Numbered from the stretch's first letter, positions 23,833 through 35,632 are shown. The stretch: DNA of 64,000 nucleotides from Sitta carolinensis (GCA_032173965.1 JAVUNC010000006.1:18264028-18328027), one strand, 5' to 3'. Made by a program: numbers and translations. The notes: a model not told the origin generated them from the sequence alone.

Positions 23833-25119
23833 TAAGCAAAAGCAGATGGGATAAATCATGGCATCCTTGGTAACTTCATGTCGCATTCAGCAGCATAGAT
23901 CAGGTGTTTATCTGGGTTTCCATCCTCGCAAGCTGCAGACATCCCAAATACTGAGCCCCCTCTCAAGTGCTCCCTGTCTGTGAGTCCTTGGGCTGAGGAG
24001 CATCTGCTGCCAGCTTCCCCAAGGGAGCTCAGGATCAGCTGCCACTGCACTCCACTGCAGGGGGTGCACAGAGCCTGCTTCCAGCCTGACCTGCACGTCC
24101 CAGGGCAGCCAGCCTGGAGGCTCAGTGCCTGGGAAGGGTAATGCTGCTGCTGTGGGGCTCCCCCAGGCATCAGCCCCATGTGGGAAGGAGGCAGGACAGG
24201 GGGAGATACACTAGAGCCAAGGTAATCCCAGGTCCGGTGAAAGAAGCCGACTAAAATGGTTGGGAAGGCTAACATTTCCCTGAAGATCCTTTGGTTTGCA
24301 CAGCTGGGCTCTGCTGTTTGTTTGCCCTGCAGTGAGCTGAGGGTCCACAGGCACATCACGTGTCTGAAAGGTGGGACCTCAGGAAGTGACTCTGGCTCCT
24401 GCCTTTACATGGTCTTCATATAGGATTTCTGCATGGGAAACCTTGAAAACAGAACTGGAAAAACATCACTCTGCATATGTAAATAGTTATAATGCCTGCC
24501 TTTAATACAGAGGTGCCTCCCAAACTCCTTCCCCAATCCTGCTGTGGCCGCCTCAGCTCTGCCTTTAGGCTGCCAGAAGCTCTGGGGGCTGAGTACCAGA
24601 GTAGAGCACAGGGTTATGCCTGTAATAGGTTGGGCAGTTCTACCTGCATTGCTGTCTTTTAAACCAATCTCTGTTCAGATTTGGGAAGGGAAGCCTGGTA
24701 TATAAACTGCTCAGTCTCCGACATCTGCTGCATTTGGATTTATCTGTATCTCTCACTGTCAGGCTGATGAGGCCACTGGCACCAGCACATACTGGCAGCC
24801 ATGGGCAGAACACACCCAGCATCATGCAGGTGCATCTTCTGTTGTTGGCTAAACTCCCCAGCTTCTCAGCAGTGTGGTGCTCCTGGGTCCTCTGGGTGGC
24901 TGAGGTGCCTTTGCAAAGATGAAGGGCAGGCCTTGCTGCTGAGTTTTCAGTCTCAGACAGGTCAGCAAGGGTGAGCTTGGCAGGCACCTGGTCTGGGGAC
25001 CCAGGTGAGTTTGGACCCGAGGACAGCCTGGGTTTTCCCACTGTGGTTTTCCACATCTTTGAAAATGCTTCTTAGCTTCCCTTTGCCTAGATGCAGACAG
25101 TCCTGGGCATTTCTTGTCC
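23833..25119. other. non-coding stretch, no gene seen
   Basis: Average to GC-rich DNA. Minus-strand frames at 23856-24359 (167 codons) and 24640-25056 (138 codons) have no recognised domain. No repeat family was recognised. Confidence 0.5.
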
Positions 25120-25190
25120 ATGCTGGGGGAACTGCTGGACTAGATGATCCCAGAGGCCTTTCCATCCTGAGACATTCCATGGTTCTGTGA
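25120..25190 (+). mobile_element. CR1 LINE tail fragment
   Basis: It reads 'ctggactagatgatcccaga', then 'ggcctttccatcctgagaca' and 'ttccatggttctgtgag'. This matches the last ~70 bp of a plus-strand CR1, where 'ttggactagatgatct' precedes the tail repeat. Confidence 0.75.
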
Positions 25191-25409
25191 GCTGGGTCAC
25201 CCTGTGCTGCAGGTGCAGTGTTGAGTGGAGAAGCAGCTTGAGCTTCACACCATGCAGTGCCTGAATTCCTCCTGGCCCTGGAAACAGAGCACCTAATGAT
25301 CCTTTGAGCTCCAGATCCCAGCTGGAAAAACTTGGTTTTAAAACACTTTGGGGTTGGGTATGGTCTAATTAGAGATGACAACTCCCCTTTGGAGTGATTG
25401 TTGAACCAG

Positions 25410-25791
25410 TGTCAGGGGGTGAGACAACAGACACAGTGGTATTCCTCTCCGTATATTCCAGCCTTGTGGCCAAAGCAGAGATCTGTTTATTCCTGCTTGT
25501 TACTGTGACACAGACAGAAACACACAGCAACATACACAGCAGTGTTCAGGTAGAGAAGAAGAAAGGAAGTCTCCAGTTTATTGTTGACCTCGTATCTCTC
25601 AGTTTCTGGACAGTGATCAGAGATTGGACAGAGAAGTTACCACTTCTCCATCTTCACTGGTCACTTGAGAAGTCCATCAGGTGATATCTTTTATAAAAGA
25701 ATGCAAACATGATTCTTGTTTATCTTACAGTTCATGGGAACTGACTTTACTATACTAAAACAAATCAGAAGGCTGATTTTCAGGGACAACA
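25410..25791 (-). mobile_element. possible solo LTR of an endogenous retrovirus
   Basis: On the minus strand the block begins TGTTGTC (25791) and ends CTGACA (25410), so it has TG...CA termini. It has a TATA-like 'ttttataaaa' at about 25689-25698, with AATAAA signals downstream at about 25490-25495 and 25576-25581. That order (TATA, then polyadenylation signal, then a short U5) fits an LTR of about 380 bp. Against it, I see no flanking target-site duplication, the part before the TATA box is short, and no internal retroviral sequence or second LTR is present. The family was not identified. Confidence 0.3.
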
Positions 25792-26795
25792 CCGCTGGCA
25801 CAGGAGAAGATTTCTCAGGCACTGACACTCTGCAGCCATTGTCATGCTGTAAAAAACGTGGCAAATGTGGGTGAGGTAGCAGCTGCTTGACAGTTTTGGT
25901 GATGATTCTGATCTGGGGTTTGCCTCAAATATCAGCAAAAAGAGAACAGTGGTAGAGAATCCACCTCACTTTGGCAGAGAGTGTCAACCAGGATTGTGTT
26001 CTGAAAACACAGCGACAAAAATCTACAAGAAAATGTCACAGCAGGACACATTTCATTACCCTGACTGCTGCTGAAGGTCAGCTGGGGAGAGTCCTGAGAG
26101 CAAGTCTGAGGAGATGTCAGCAGGGCCTCAGCAAGGATGCTCAGCAGCCCCTGACTTGCCCACGGAGCTGGCACATGCCATGGAGGCTGCCAGCACCACG
26201 TGTCCCAGTGCTGGGGCTGGGGTGTGTTGTGATCGAGAGTCTCCATCAGCTGCTTTGAGATATCTTTGTGTCCTTGCAGCAAAAATCAGCAGGACACCAA
26301 GGTCCTGGAGTGATATCAAATATTCAGCACTGAAATAACTATTCTACTATTACTGGTCCAGGCGAGTGTCAGACCATAAGCAGTGCAGTGGTTACAGTGA
26401 TTTTTAAGGACAGCTGAAACAAACCAAATGGATAATAAACTCCTCACTGGCATGATACACTGTGCAAAAGCAGCATGCAACCTCTGCTGCAGTGGAATTC
26501 AGGAGGAAGGAAGCAGCTCCAGCAGAGATCCTTTGGAACTGCTCAAGATTCTGCACCAGGAGAAATCAATACTGCATGGCAGGAGAGGCTCAGAGGAAAT
26601 GGGGCATAGTGAGTACGGGAAGCAACACCTGTGGCACCTGTAACTACTAATCACTGCACAAATTGGGCTAATTCCTCACTTTCCTCGCTTTCTGCCAACT
26701 GAAATCTTAATCTCTGTGTACTGAGTTGGACAAAAATTCTGTCACTCTGTAACCCTTGCAAAAGAAAAGTTCTTCTTTGAACAGCTGCACCCTAA
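25792..26795. other. non-coding stretch, no gene seen
   Basis: Average composition with short open frames only and no recognised element. Confidence 0.5.
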
Positions 26796-26957
26796 CCACT
26801 CTGGGCAACCTGTGCCAGGGCCTCACCTCCCTCACAGGGATGAATTTCTTCCCACATCCCACCTAGCCCTTCCCTCTGTCAGTGGGAAGCCATTCTCCCT
26901 TGTATTGTCTCTCCAGGCTCTTGCCCAAAGTCCTCTCTCCAGCTCTCTTGTAGTGAA
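26796..26957 (-). mobile_element. CR1 LINE internal 3' fragment
   Basis: It contains 'actctgggcaacctgtgcca', 'tcacagggatgaatttcttc', 'ttctcccttgtattgtctct' and 'cctctctccagctctcttg' in reverse-strand CR1 order. The true 3' end and tail are missing, so it is truncated on both sides. Confidence 0.85.
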
Positions 26958-27170
26958 TTCTTGTCATCTGATTTTTCTGGCCCATTTGGATAAACAGTGT
27001 CCTGCCTCAGCCATGTGCTCTTCTGAGCTCAGGAGGCTCTGGAGGAAATTTTCTGACCTGTTTTCAAAGAGATTAACTGAAAAAAAAAAAAGGTAAGAAA
27101 AAGTGGGGACAACTGAATATAAGTGAAAATAAGGAAGTTCTTTATTTTTTTGAAATTAAATTAAATAATG

Positions 27171-27239
27171 AATAGAATAGAATAGAATAGAATAGAATAG
27201 AATAGAATAGAATAGAATAGAATAGAATAGAATAGAATC
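27171..27239. repeat. (AATAG)n microsatellite
   Basis: About fourteen near-perfect 5-bp units. The sequence after it (aatcatctgaaaggtaaggttgg) is faintly like a reverse-strand CR1 start, and CR1 tails are known to seed such pentamer arrays in birds. Descent from a CR1 tail is therefore plausible but not shown. Confidence 0.97.
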
Positions 27240-27939
27240 ATCTGAAAGGTAAGGTTGGTGAATGACTGGCTCAGTAGCTACTCTTCAGAAAATGATCTGG
27301 AAGCTGACATGACTTGGAAGATGACTGGAATTCAATGAAATAAGTGTGATAAAGCCAGTGTTTGGGACCTGTGAAGAGAAAGACAAGCTCCAAGTTCCTT
27401 TCATAACACCTAAGCCTTACCTGACCAAGTGAAAAGCCACATCTGGGGTCACCTAATCTGTACTTTCCTAGCCCTTGTGTTTCTCCTCGTTGTAAGAGCT
27501 GTGATGATCCTGCTCCACTGGAGATCCTTGGTGTTACCTCTGGGAAAGTAAATGGCCATGTTCCAGGGCTCCTGTGGCAAGGTAAAGGCAGTGTTGTGGC
27601 TGTCACCTGCTGCCCATCCAAGGACAGGCATCCCTGCAGTGAGGAGGGAGAGTGCCATGCTGTGCCCCCCCTGAGCCCCAGGGGCTGGAGAGCCACAGGA
27701 GCTGGAGAGTCCCAGGGGCTGGAGAGTCCCAGGGGCTGGAGAGACACAGGGGCTGCAGAGCCCCAGGGTGAGCACAGCTCCTCCCTCAGCAGCACAGGGG
27801 TGCAGCAGGGACCCCCACCAGCCCTCCCTCCAGCAGGACCCGTGCAGGACCCACAGCTCCTGGGGCCAGGGAGGACACAGGGGATGGGGCAGCCATTCCC
27901 ACGGCCTTCCTGGAAAGTGGCTGAGAAGCTGTCTTGAGA
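27240..27939. other. non-coding stretch with short 17-bp tandem array
   Basis: No gene recognised. A GC-rich section holds a small array at 27683-27765. A 283-codon minus-strand frame (27271-28122) runs through this array and the CR1 piece at 27.9-28.2 kb, so it is not credible as a gene. Confidence 0.55.
27683..27765. repeat. 17-bp tandem repeat, about 5 copies
   Basis: Units based on 'ctggagagtcccagggg' follow each other with small changes (gccacagg, gacacagg). The array is short and imperfect. Confidence 0.85.
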
Positions 27940-28185
27940 TTTTAAATGGCTTCCCACTGCCAGTGGGCAGGGATGGATGGGCAGGAATTGTTCCCTGGGA
28001 GGGTGGGCAGGCCCTGGCACGGGGTGCCCAGAGCAGCTGTGGCTACTCCTGGATCCCTGGCAGTGCCCAAAGCCAGGCTGGACACTGGACCAGCCTGGGA
28101 CAGTGGGGGTTGTCCCTGCCATGGCCCGCGTTGGAGCAAGATGAACTCTAAGATTCTTCCCAACCCAAACCCCTCTGTGATTGTG
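27940..28185 (+). mobile_element. CR1 LINE 3' fragment
   Basis: In plus orientation: 'ggcacggggtgcccagagca', 'actcctggatccctggcagt', 'gcccaaagccaggctggaca', then 'ggggttgtccctgccatggc' and 'ttcccaacccaaacccctct', ending 'gtgattgtg'. The junction 'gcgttggagcaagatgaact' corresponds to the diverged 'ggaactggatga' block of other copies. Confidence 0.9.
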
Positions 28186-29871
28186 TCAACCTATGATCTT
28201 CAGCTGTTTGCTGATCTTTCCCCATCAAGGACCCCTCTGGTCCTCACTGCTCCTTTTATCTCATGGAGCATCAGAATTATAAAATGCAGCTTATCTGGCC
28301 TCCCAAACTGTTGACATCTCCTGAGGTACTTTGTCTGGAGAAAGCTTTTTTTATTTTCTTTCTAACCCATTTAATGATGAAGGATCCCAAAACAGGTGGC
28401 ATTCAAAGTGTTTAGATGCAAGAGGCATATGTTTTGCTGTCATAACAGTTTGGCTCATTACATGGGGATAAAATTCAAGGAATCTGATGTATTGCCTACA
28501 AAGAGAGCAACAGCAGTACAGAGTGGTGCAGTCCCATTTGTCTGTAGCATGTGATTCTTGCCTGAATCTCTGAAAGTTCAACTGAGGCCAACAGAAGAAT
28601 AATAATATTAATTATTTTGTTGTAAAAAAACATTGTCTCTGTGCTTTTTGTACCTTTTTACTGTTTTATACCCTTAAGCATCTATTTACTAATGCTTTGT
28701 GCTTTACAAGGTTGAAAACATAATGTTTCTTTTCTCTTTGTTTACCTTAGGTTTTTCAGTTTGTTTCTGCTCATGCTGGCAGGGTTTTTTTTGGGTTTTA
28801 CTTTCCTTTTACTCTGAGGCTCTTCAATATTTTAAATCACATATGTCACCTGGATTTACACATATATCACGTAGATTATCACATACATAATTGATTTTTT
28901 TACTTTGCAAAATTCAGCTGTATCTGCAAGTGGTAATAAATGAGTTATTCATGGCCCGTGGTGCAGCTGGACAGCCTGCTCTGGACCTCCTGAGCCCCAG
29001 GTGTGCAGACATGCTCTCACAGGTGTGCTGATTTGTGGGAGGGTCTGCAGTGCCCAAAGGAGCTGCAGCACAACCTAAAGGAAATACCGGATGGAAATGG
29101 GGTTTTGCTTTCTTTGCCTTGTAATGCCCTAAAAACCTGTTTATTAGGAAGTGCAAACACCCAGTGGTGTCTGAGCACCGGGCCTGCTGGCCCTGCAGAG
29201 TGGGGTCCCTGGAGTTCCCGGGTACCCCCGGACACTGCCATGCCCTGCTCCGCTGCAGGCCTGGCTGTGGCTCTGTCATCTGTCTTCCACAGAAGTCACA
29301 GGCAGTTCTTTCTGTGGCTTCTGGGTGGAGAAGGAGGTGCAGCTCCTGGGGCAGGAGGGGTGGGAAGGCGGCTGCTGATCCCACCTGCAGAGTGTGCCGT
29401 GGATTTGGAGCCCTGCTGCACGGTCGGAGTCTTGCTGACGCCTGAGCACAGAGGAATGGTTGTTTGAAATTTGGTAAGTGGTGAAACCAGCTGTTGCTGA
29501 GGCGACCATCAGCAATACACCTTGCAGCCCATCTGTAATATAGCCTAGAGCTGTCAGAGAGTCCTGTCTGAGGCGCTGCCTCTGCTGCCCGAGGAACACG
29601 GCTGGAGTGAAAGGCTGTCCAGGTAGGCTGCTGGGGACCCAGGTTTGCTGCAAGGGAAGTAATTATATTTTCATTACTCCAGGGCTGTAATAAGAAGAAA
29701 TTCTGGTTATAGCAATTCTGCAGATGCTTCACTGAGGCTCCAGTGGCCCAGCTCTGTGAAACAGGATTAATTAACTTTCTGCCAGGAGCAGTGAGCTGGC
29801 CAGTCCTGTCAAGGATGCTGTGCTCCATTGGGACACCAAGGGATGAGTGGTGACACACTACTGCAGAAACT
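28186..29871. other. non-coding stretch, AT-rich then GC-rich
   Basis: 28300-28920 is AT-rich. 28960-29640 is GC-richer and open for much of its length on the minus strand (332 codons to 28914). That frame starts inside the CR1 tail at 29.9 kb and shows no domain, so I treat it as chance. No gene recognised. Confidence 0.5.
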
Positions 29872-29945
29872 GCCCTTGGGTGGACTGGATGATCCTTGTG
29901 GGTCCCATCCAACTCAGTGTATTCTGTGATTTTGTGCTTCTATGA
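29872..29945 (+). mobile_element. CR1 LINE tail fragment
   Basis: It reads 'gcccttgggtggactggatg', 'atccttgtgggtcccatcca' and 'actcagtgtattctgtgatt', then 'ttgtgcttctatgaaa'. This is the plus-strand CR1 3' end with its tail motif. The upstream part of the element cannot be recognised. Confidence 0.85.
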
Positions 29946-31129
29946 AAACGAACAAAAATTGAAGCAGATACCCACACTTCAAGCAAAATAAACAAACCTG
30001 AGAATTGGGCTCCTGCCATACCTGTTGTTTATTAGGTCAGATCTTAATTGAGGTACTTACACATGATTAACAGGTGCCTTGATTACCATGCCAGAAATAG
30101 ATCCTGCTCTGCAGAGAGGCTTATGTGTCCTGGGAATAGGAGGGAAGGGAGTGAGCATGGAGGGGGGGACTGGGCACAGCATTGCCCCAGTGCCTCCCAC
30201 TTGCCTCATGAGCTCCTTGCCCAGGGCTCTGGTGTGATTAATTCTGGCACAAAGCCCTTTCAGGACCCTCCCTGGTAACGAGGTTAGAGCAGAACCCAGT
30301 GCTCCTCCCTATTTGCTACAGGACAGGAGGCTGACAGGTCGTTCTCTGCAGAAAGGGTTTTCCATTACATTAGTAAAAGATCCAAGCAGAAGACTTCTGA
30401 CCTCGAATTGTAATTCCAGAGGATTGCCTTAACACTGGGAACTGGGAAATCAGTGTCCTGTAGAAAACCATAAAGCTGTGCTGTTGAGGGTCCTGCCATC
30501 CTGCACCCACAGCAGGGAGCACTGTGAGGATGAGGAGACTTCCTGCTCTGGGGATGAGGGAGAAGGGAAAGGAGATTTTCTGCTCTTGAGGCTTCCCATG
30601 CTGCACTTGCATTTCTCCTGAGTTTCTGCTCAGCGCTGCTGGAAAGCAAAGTGCAGTGCTGCTTGTTTTCTTCCAGGGACAGTGATGGGAGGTGTCAGAT
30701 TTACCCTCTTGTAGAAGAAAACCCAGAGCTTTCAGCTGTACTCTGAAAAAAGCCAGCTCAACAGCCAACAGTCTGGGAAGCTGCATCCCCTGGGCAGTGC
30801 TTGGCTGGGATATGGGAGACTCCTGTCCAAATCTGGGCCATGAGCCAAGCTGAGCCCTCATCATGGCCTTGTCCTCTGGAACTTTGGAGCAGGGAATAGT
30901 TATCTGGAGATGGATAAAAAGAGCATGTCATGAAAACAAAGTACTTTTTCTTGGAAAATACTTTGTTGTCAGGAATTTTCGCTTCCCAAAACATCCCTTC
31001 CCAGACCACCAGAAGACCTCCTATATCCAACTTCTGACCCCAGTATTTACTTTGAAAGGAAGGGATTCTGCTTTTTCCAGCGGAATAATCTCCGAGTGCC
31101 GAGCCCTGCTGATGTGTGACGTGTGAGTG
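29946..31129. other. non-coding stretch, no gene seen
   Basis: Average composition. Short open frames on both strands have no recognised domain. No repeat family seen. Confidence 0.5.
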
Positions 31130-31345
31130 GACACTGGCGAGCAGCCCCTGCCCACCCAGGGTCCGTGTGGCTGCTGCCAGCCCGGGGGCGGGATGGGCTC
31201 TGCTGGCCCGGGGTCAGGACAGGCGGGGGCTGCCCGGCCCCGTGCCACGCTGGCCCTGCTGTGGTGGGAGCAGGGGGAGCAGACCCTCGGGTGCCCAGCG
31301 GGCTCGGCTGGCTCGCTGTCAGCTCTGCTGAGGGACACGGAGGAG
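31130..31345. promoter_or_regulatory. GC- and CpG-rich patch
   Basis: A local rise in GC with clustered CpGs between CpG-poor flanks. Overlapping plus-strand frames are open through it, as expected for stop-poor GC-rich DNA. It is a weaker candidate regulatory island than the one at 1.4 kb. Confidence 0.35.
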
Positions 31346-32564
31346 CGGGGGCTGCACCAGGAGCTTGGCAGCGTGAAGTCAGCCAGGAAAAGACCGGTGT
31401 GTGAGAGACGTGAGGGACATTGCCTTGGGCTGTTGGCTGCTCACGGCTCCTCCCAAGCCGGGGTCACCAGTCCACGGGCTGCTCTGCATCACAGTTTGTC
31501 CAGGCAAACTCTTCATGGGGCAGGAAGGGCCTGGAACACTCTTGATGCCTAACACGTCTGCCACTGGCACAAGAAGTAAAGAGCATATTGCAGTCTGGGT
31601 TTGTATTTTATTAATAAAAATAATAATAATAATTTTTAAACTTAGGTACTGTTTTTTCCTAGAGACTCACAAGCGTTTGAAACTCTAATCCTGTTTCTTA
31701 CTTGTTGCTCTCTCCTCTGTTTTAAACCAGCAGCTTTTGGCTTGTCACTTATAGCTGAAGCTCAGGAGCCTCTGGTGTGAGGCAGTCCCTGGCCCCTCAC
31801 CAGGGCACCAGGCACCATGGGCTGATGGAGGAGACCTTACCAATGGCAGGAGTTTTTCTGCTGTCCTCCACAAACAGGTGCTCCCAGGAGCCTTTGGGTG
31901 CAGGCAGAGAGCGAGCAGTCCAAGTGAGCTGCTGCTCAGCCTGTGCTGCTCCCTTTATTCCCTTCCCTCATGTCAAGGCAGCTGTGTGATCCCCTTGGTT
32001 CATCAGAAACCATTCTTATTAATCCACAGTCTCTCCTCCTTGTTTCCCACAGACAGGAGCTGGATGTTGTTCTCTTTGTGGTGTGTCCCTCATCCCCTGT
32101 GTCTGTTTTAGTATGTTTTGGGAAGAGCAGTTGTCTCATCTTGACACTCTCTATTGCTCTTCCCAAAGTCAGGATTAAGTCTCCTAATAACCATGCTTTT
32201 CCTCATTCTCAATTAAAGCACAATAATTTAGGTTCTGCTTGACTTGTGACTGCTCAGATTCACTGTCTGGGCTTTATCCACAGATAAAGGGATTTACATG
32301 TTACGGGGCCAGGGGGGACTGGTGATACTTTCCTCCCAACAGAGGCCCCAAGAGGTTCTCCAGCACACTCCTGGCTGAGTTAGAGAACGGCTGAACAGCA
32401 GCAAAAACAGCAAAATCGATCTCATCTGGATTCCAGAGGTCCCAGGCCCATGTTAAGTTTGTCAGGTCCTTGGTGGCTCCAGCAGAGCAGGAGCCAGCCC
32501 AGCCCTTGGCCACAGTGCCTCAGCTTCCAGCGGTAGTGGGGCCAGCGCACCCGGGCCCCTCCAC
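31346..32564. other. non-coding stretch with short (AAT)n
   Basis: A short (AAT)n run lies at about 31614-31634. No gene recognised. 31870-32250 has an LTR-like mixture of CT-rich blocks but no clear termini. Confidence 0.5.
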
Positions 32565-32732
32565 CCCAACAGCTCCCACTCCCCATCCCTGGAAGTGCTC
32601 AAGGCCAGGCTGGATGCAGCTGGGAGAAACCTGGAATAGTGGAAGATGTTCCTGCCCAGGGGGGGGTGGAAAGGGATGAGCTTGAAGGTTCCTTCCAACC
32701 CAAACCACTCTGTGATTCTGCGATTCTATGAA
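32565..32732 (+). mobile_element. CR1 LINE 3' fragment
   Basis: Plus-strand CR1: 'ccccatccctggaagtgctc', 'aaggccaggctggatgcagc', 'tagtggaagatgttcctgcc', 'ggttccttccaacccaaacc', and the tail 'actctgtgattctgcgattc' plus 'tatga'. The tail is well preserved, so this is one of the younger-looking copies. Confidence 0.93.
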
Positions 32733-34839
32733 AATTTCTCTTTCCCCCCATTTTGGCTTCCTTAGGAGGTGATCCCTGATTTCCCATCTCCCCTTCTCCC
32801 TCCCAGCAGCAGTTCTTTCAGGATGTGCCTTTGACACTGTTTTGTGGCTCTCCAGCACTCCTGTTCCTGCAGAGCTTCCCCAGGCTCCCGCACCCCTCCG
32901 GGGGCTGGCCCTGCTGGTGGGCACTGCTGCAGTTTCCTTGAGTGCCCTGTGAGACTTTTAAAATTGGAATCTTGTCCAAAAAGAAGGTAATTATTCTGTC
33001 AAACCAGCCCTGACTGTATCTTATTCTTGTAGCTGTCTCTTGATTAACTTCCATCGCACCTGCTCTGTTCCATTTCATGATGTTGCACTGACAGGTCTGT
33101 AATGATCTGGGCCATCTCCTGTGCTCTGTGTAGCAATACTGATGCTCTTCCTTTCCTCTCACCATGTGCCAGACATCCGCAGAGAGATTTTGAGTCAGCT
33201 CTTACAAAACTCTCTGAATGTTACATTTTATGCATCTATATATTCTTCCATGCTATGTGCAACGTTGCTTGGTTTTAGACAAATGCCATCAAAAACGATT
33301 ATAGAACTGATGATAATTTTTGTGAGAGACGTTGCTGTACTTTTGCCAAACCTGACATGAGTTTCACAGAGAGAGTCCACCTGTCACTGGAGGAGCACCA
33401 TAAGCCATGGTACACCTGATCCATATCTTTAGCAGAGGGACAATGAGATATTTAAAATCTGTCTGGGAAACACAGGCTGGGGAGCGGTCAGGGTTTGTGC
33501 TGCTGGGACATTGATGGGTTTGACCTCAGCTGCTTCACCCACTGCACAGCCTAACATTTGTTTAATGCTGCCTTTGTAGATCGAACTCGACCAGACTTGA
33601 ACTTTGGAGGAGTTAATTGCTTTTCCCAACTCTGTGGTAGCTATCGCTGTGATCTAATAGAAAACTGAACTTAATTAGGCTTGTTCCACGGGGATTAAGA
33701 AGGTCTTTTCCACCTGTAGTATTCACGGCTTAATGAAGTGTGGCTGTGAGTGTCTCTGCTGTGCTCCCAAGAGCCCCTGGTCCCCAGAGCTGGACACAGC
33801 TGTACACAGCTGCACACAGCTGTACACAGCTGCAGAGCAGCCCCGCCGCTGCCTGCTGGTCCCGGTGTGCAGGTGACCTTTAGTGCTGGCTGATGTGAAG
33901 TTTGGCAGTCCAGCTACATCCAGGCATCCAGCTCTGCTCCTGCACTCACACCAGAGACGTTTTCGTGCTCCAAGTCACTCTCCTGGCAATTCACTGAAGG
34001 AGCCGAGGAGGTTCAGGATTGAATTACAAACTTATCAAACAGCAAAACCACTTCAGTTGTGTTAGCTTTATGTGAATCTTGCTAAGAATTAGCAGAAAAT
34101 ATCTTCAAGAAATAAAATGTTTTGACAAGGATGTCTCTAAGCACTCTTACCTAAAGATAAAAATTAGTATTTATTTCAGTGTTTATATCTGTACAGGTAA
34201 ATATTGCTTCCAAATCTGTCACTACAGGCCCACCTGACTAAGCAGATTGTAGGTGTCAGTTTCTGGTGTGTCGGTTTTCCACCTGAGCCTGACAAGTTTA
34301 GGAAAATCAGGCTATAAAATTAATTTGAAGTCCTGGCCTGCCCTACAGAGCTTCAGGAGTTACTCAAAAGAGAGATGGGGGCTGCTCCAAACAGGGTCAC
34401 TTCTGGATGAGAGCAGGGAGGCAGGAGGCTCCTGGAATTTCCCAGCTGCTAATTAAATCCCAGAGGATTTAGAGAAAATTGTGGAGAACAGAAAAGATGA
34501 AAGAGAAACCCAAATGAAGTGCTTCAGCATGTGTTCAAGAAACCCTTTTAATAGGAGATTTAAATTTAAAAGAGTGTCTGTAAACAGCCTTTGTGCTGAA
34601 GATTCACAAGGTCAAAGAACACAAATACCTTGATTGCCCATTTTAGCTGTCAAAAAGGTCAATTCTCTCCTGCTTTGAAGGAACGGGTGCAGCACAAGCT
34701 CCTTGGGAAGGAGAAAGTCCTGCAGCGCCAGTACCTGAACACTCATCACCCCTGTCCGGGTTTTCCTGTCACTGCTCATTCCAAACGGGGACTGGAAAGG
34801 ATAGGTTTTATCAGGGGTCAGTGAAAGCAGCAGTGACTT
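32733..34839. other. non-coding stretch, no gene seen
   Basis: Average to AT-rich DNA. A small 10-bp tandem array lies at 33794-33833. The 79-codon plus-strand frame at 33121-33360 has no recognised domain. No RNA gene was recognised. Confidence 0.5.
33794..33833. repeat. 10-bp tandem repeat, 4 copies
   Basis: Four units of 'acacagctgt' or 'acacagctgc' follow directly on each other. Confidence 0.85.
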
Positions 34840-35005
34840 CCACGGAGCGCGCAGAAAAGCGGTGTTGAAAGCCGGAGTGAGAGTGCCCGGGACGCCGGAG
34901 GTGTGCGGGAATGCCCGGGAGGTCTGGGCCAATTTCTGCCTTAATTGCATCCGAGCCGCGCCGCACGCTGAGAGCTTCTGCAGCACGCGGCGGCGTCGGG
35001 AGCTT
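34840..35005. promoter_or_regulatory. short CpG island-like patch
   Basis: I counted 20 CpGs in 34841-35000, including 'gccgcgccgcacgctg' and 'cacgcggcggcgtcgg'. Flanking DNA is CpG-poor. The patch is short for an island but dense. Minus-strand frames (34612-35064 and 34811-35050) cover it without any known domain. A small promoter, first exon or enhancer is possible. Confidence 0.45.
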
Positions 35006-35392
35006 CTGCTGCCTTGAAAGGAGAGTGCGGGTTCTTCCTGCCCTCCCCATCTCCCTAAAAGCAATCTCAGGACCCCTGTGAACCCGCAGCTAGTGACCAG
35101 CTATTCCAGAGTAATGCAAATCCAAAAGAGCAGAAGCAGAAACCTCTTAGTGCCTATTAATTAATTATTAGCCTATTAATGCTCTGCCATTGCAGGAATG
35201 ATGCATTTGTTTCTCTGAAACCCCTGCAGTACTCCACTCTCCTGAAATCAGCCATCTTCTCCCCCACACTGCTCAAGGATGTTCTTTATTGTTCAGGTGG
35301 GCCCAACCTGCCTGCTGTGAGACCCTGGCTGGCAGCCCCCTTAACCGGGACCCTGCCCTGCCTGGCCCTGCCTGTTCCCCTGGCCCTGCCCA
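35006..35392. other. non-coding stretch, no gene seen
   Basis: A short AT-rich section at 35150-35190, then average DNA. Nothing recognised before the CR1 piece. Confidence 0.5.
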
Positions 35393-35632
35393 TCGAATCC
35401 CAGACTGCTTGGGTTGGGAAGGGGCCTTAAAACTCATCCCATCGCACCCCTGCCATGGCAGGGACCCCTCCCAGTGTACAGCCTGGCCTGGGCACTGCCA
35501 GGGATCCAGGAGCAGCCACAGCTGCTCTGGGTGCCTGAGCCAGGGCCTGCCACCCTCCCAGGGAAGGATTCCTTCCCAGTATCCCATTTCCCACTTTCAG
35601 TCCATGCCTATTTCCATGACCCTGCCTGGGCT
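35393..35632 (-). mobile_element. CR1 LINE 3' fragment
   Basis: Reverse-strand CR1: 'gcttgggttgggaaggggcc', 'cacccctgccatggcaggga', 'gcctggcctgggcactgcca', 'gggatccaggagcagccaca' and 'gctgctctgggtgcctgagc'. It then fades through 'ttcccagtatcccattt'. It is 5'-truncated. Confidence 0.92.

Noticed and set aside
24961..25004. 44-bp segment between AG and GTGAGT
   Set aside because: Site strength alone is not enough. The segment is tiny, shows no coding signal and has no partner exon.
27271..28122. 283-codon minus-strand open frame
   Set aside because: It runs through a CR1 3' fragment and a 17-bp tandem repeat, so its length is explained by repeats.
28914..29912. 332-codon minus-strand open frame
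   Set aside because: It starts inside the CR1 tail at 29872-29945, has no recognised domain and shares its DNA with open frames on the other strand, so it fits chance.
31870..32250. Second possible LTR on the minus strand
   Set aside because: An AATAAA-like signal is present, but there are no matching TG...CA ends and no convincing TATA box at the right distance.
33121..33360. 79-codon frame with a protein-like composition
   Set aside because: It matches no recognised family, has no splice sites at its ends, and is short enough to be chance.
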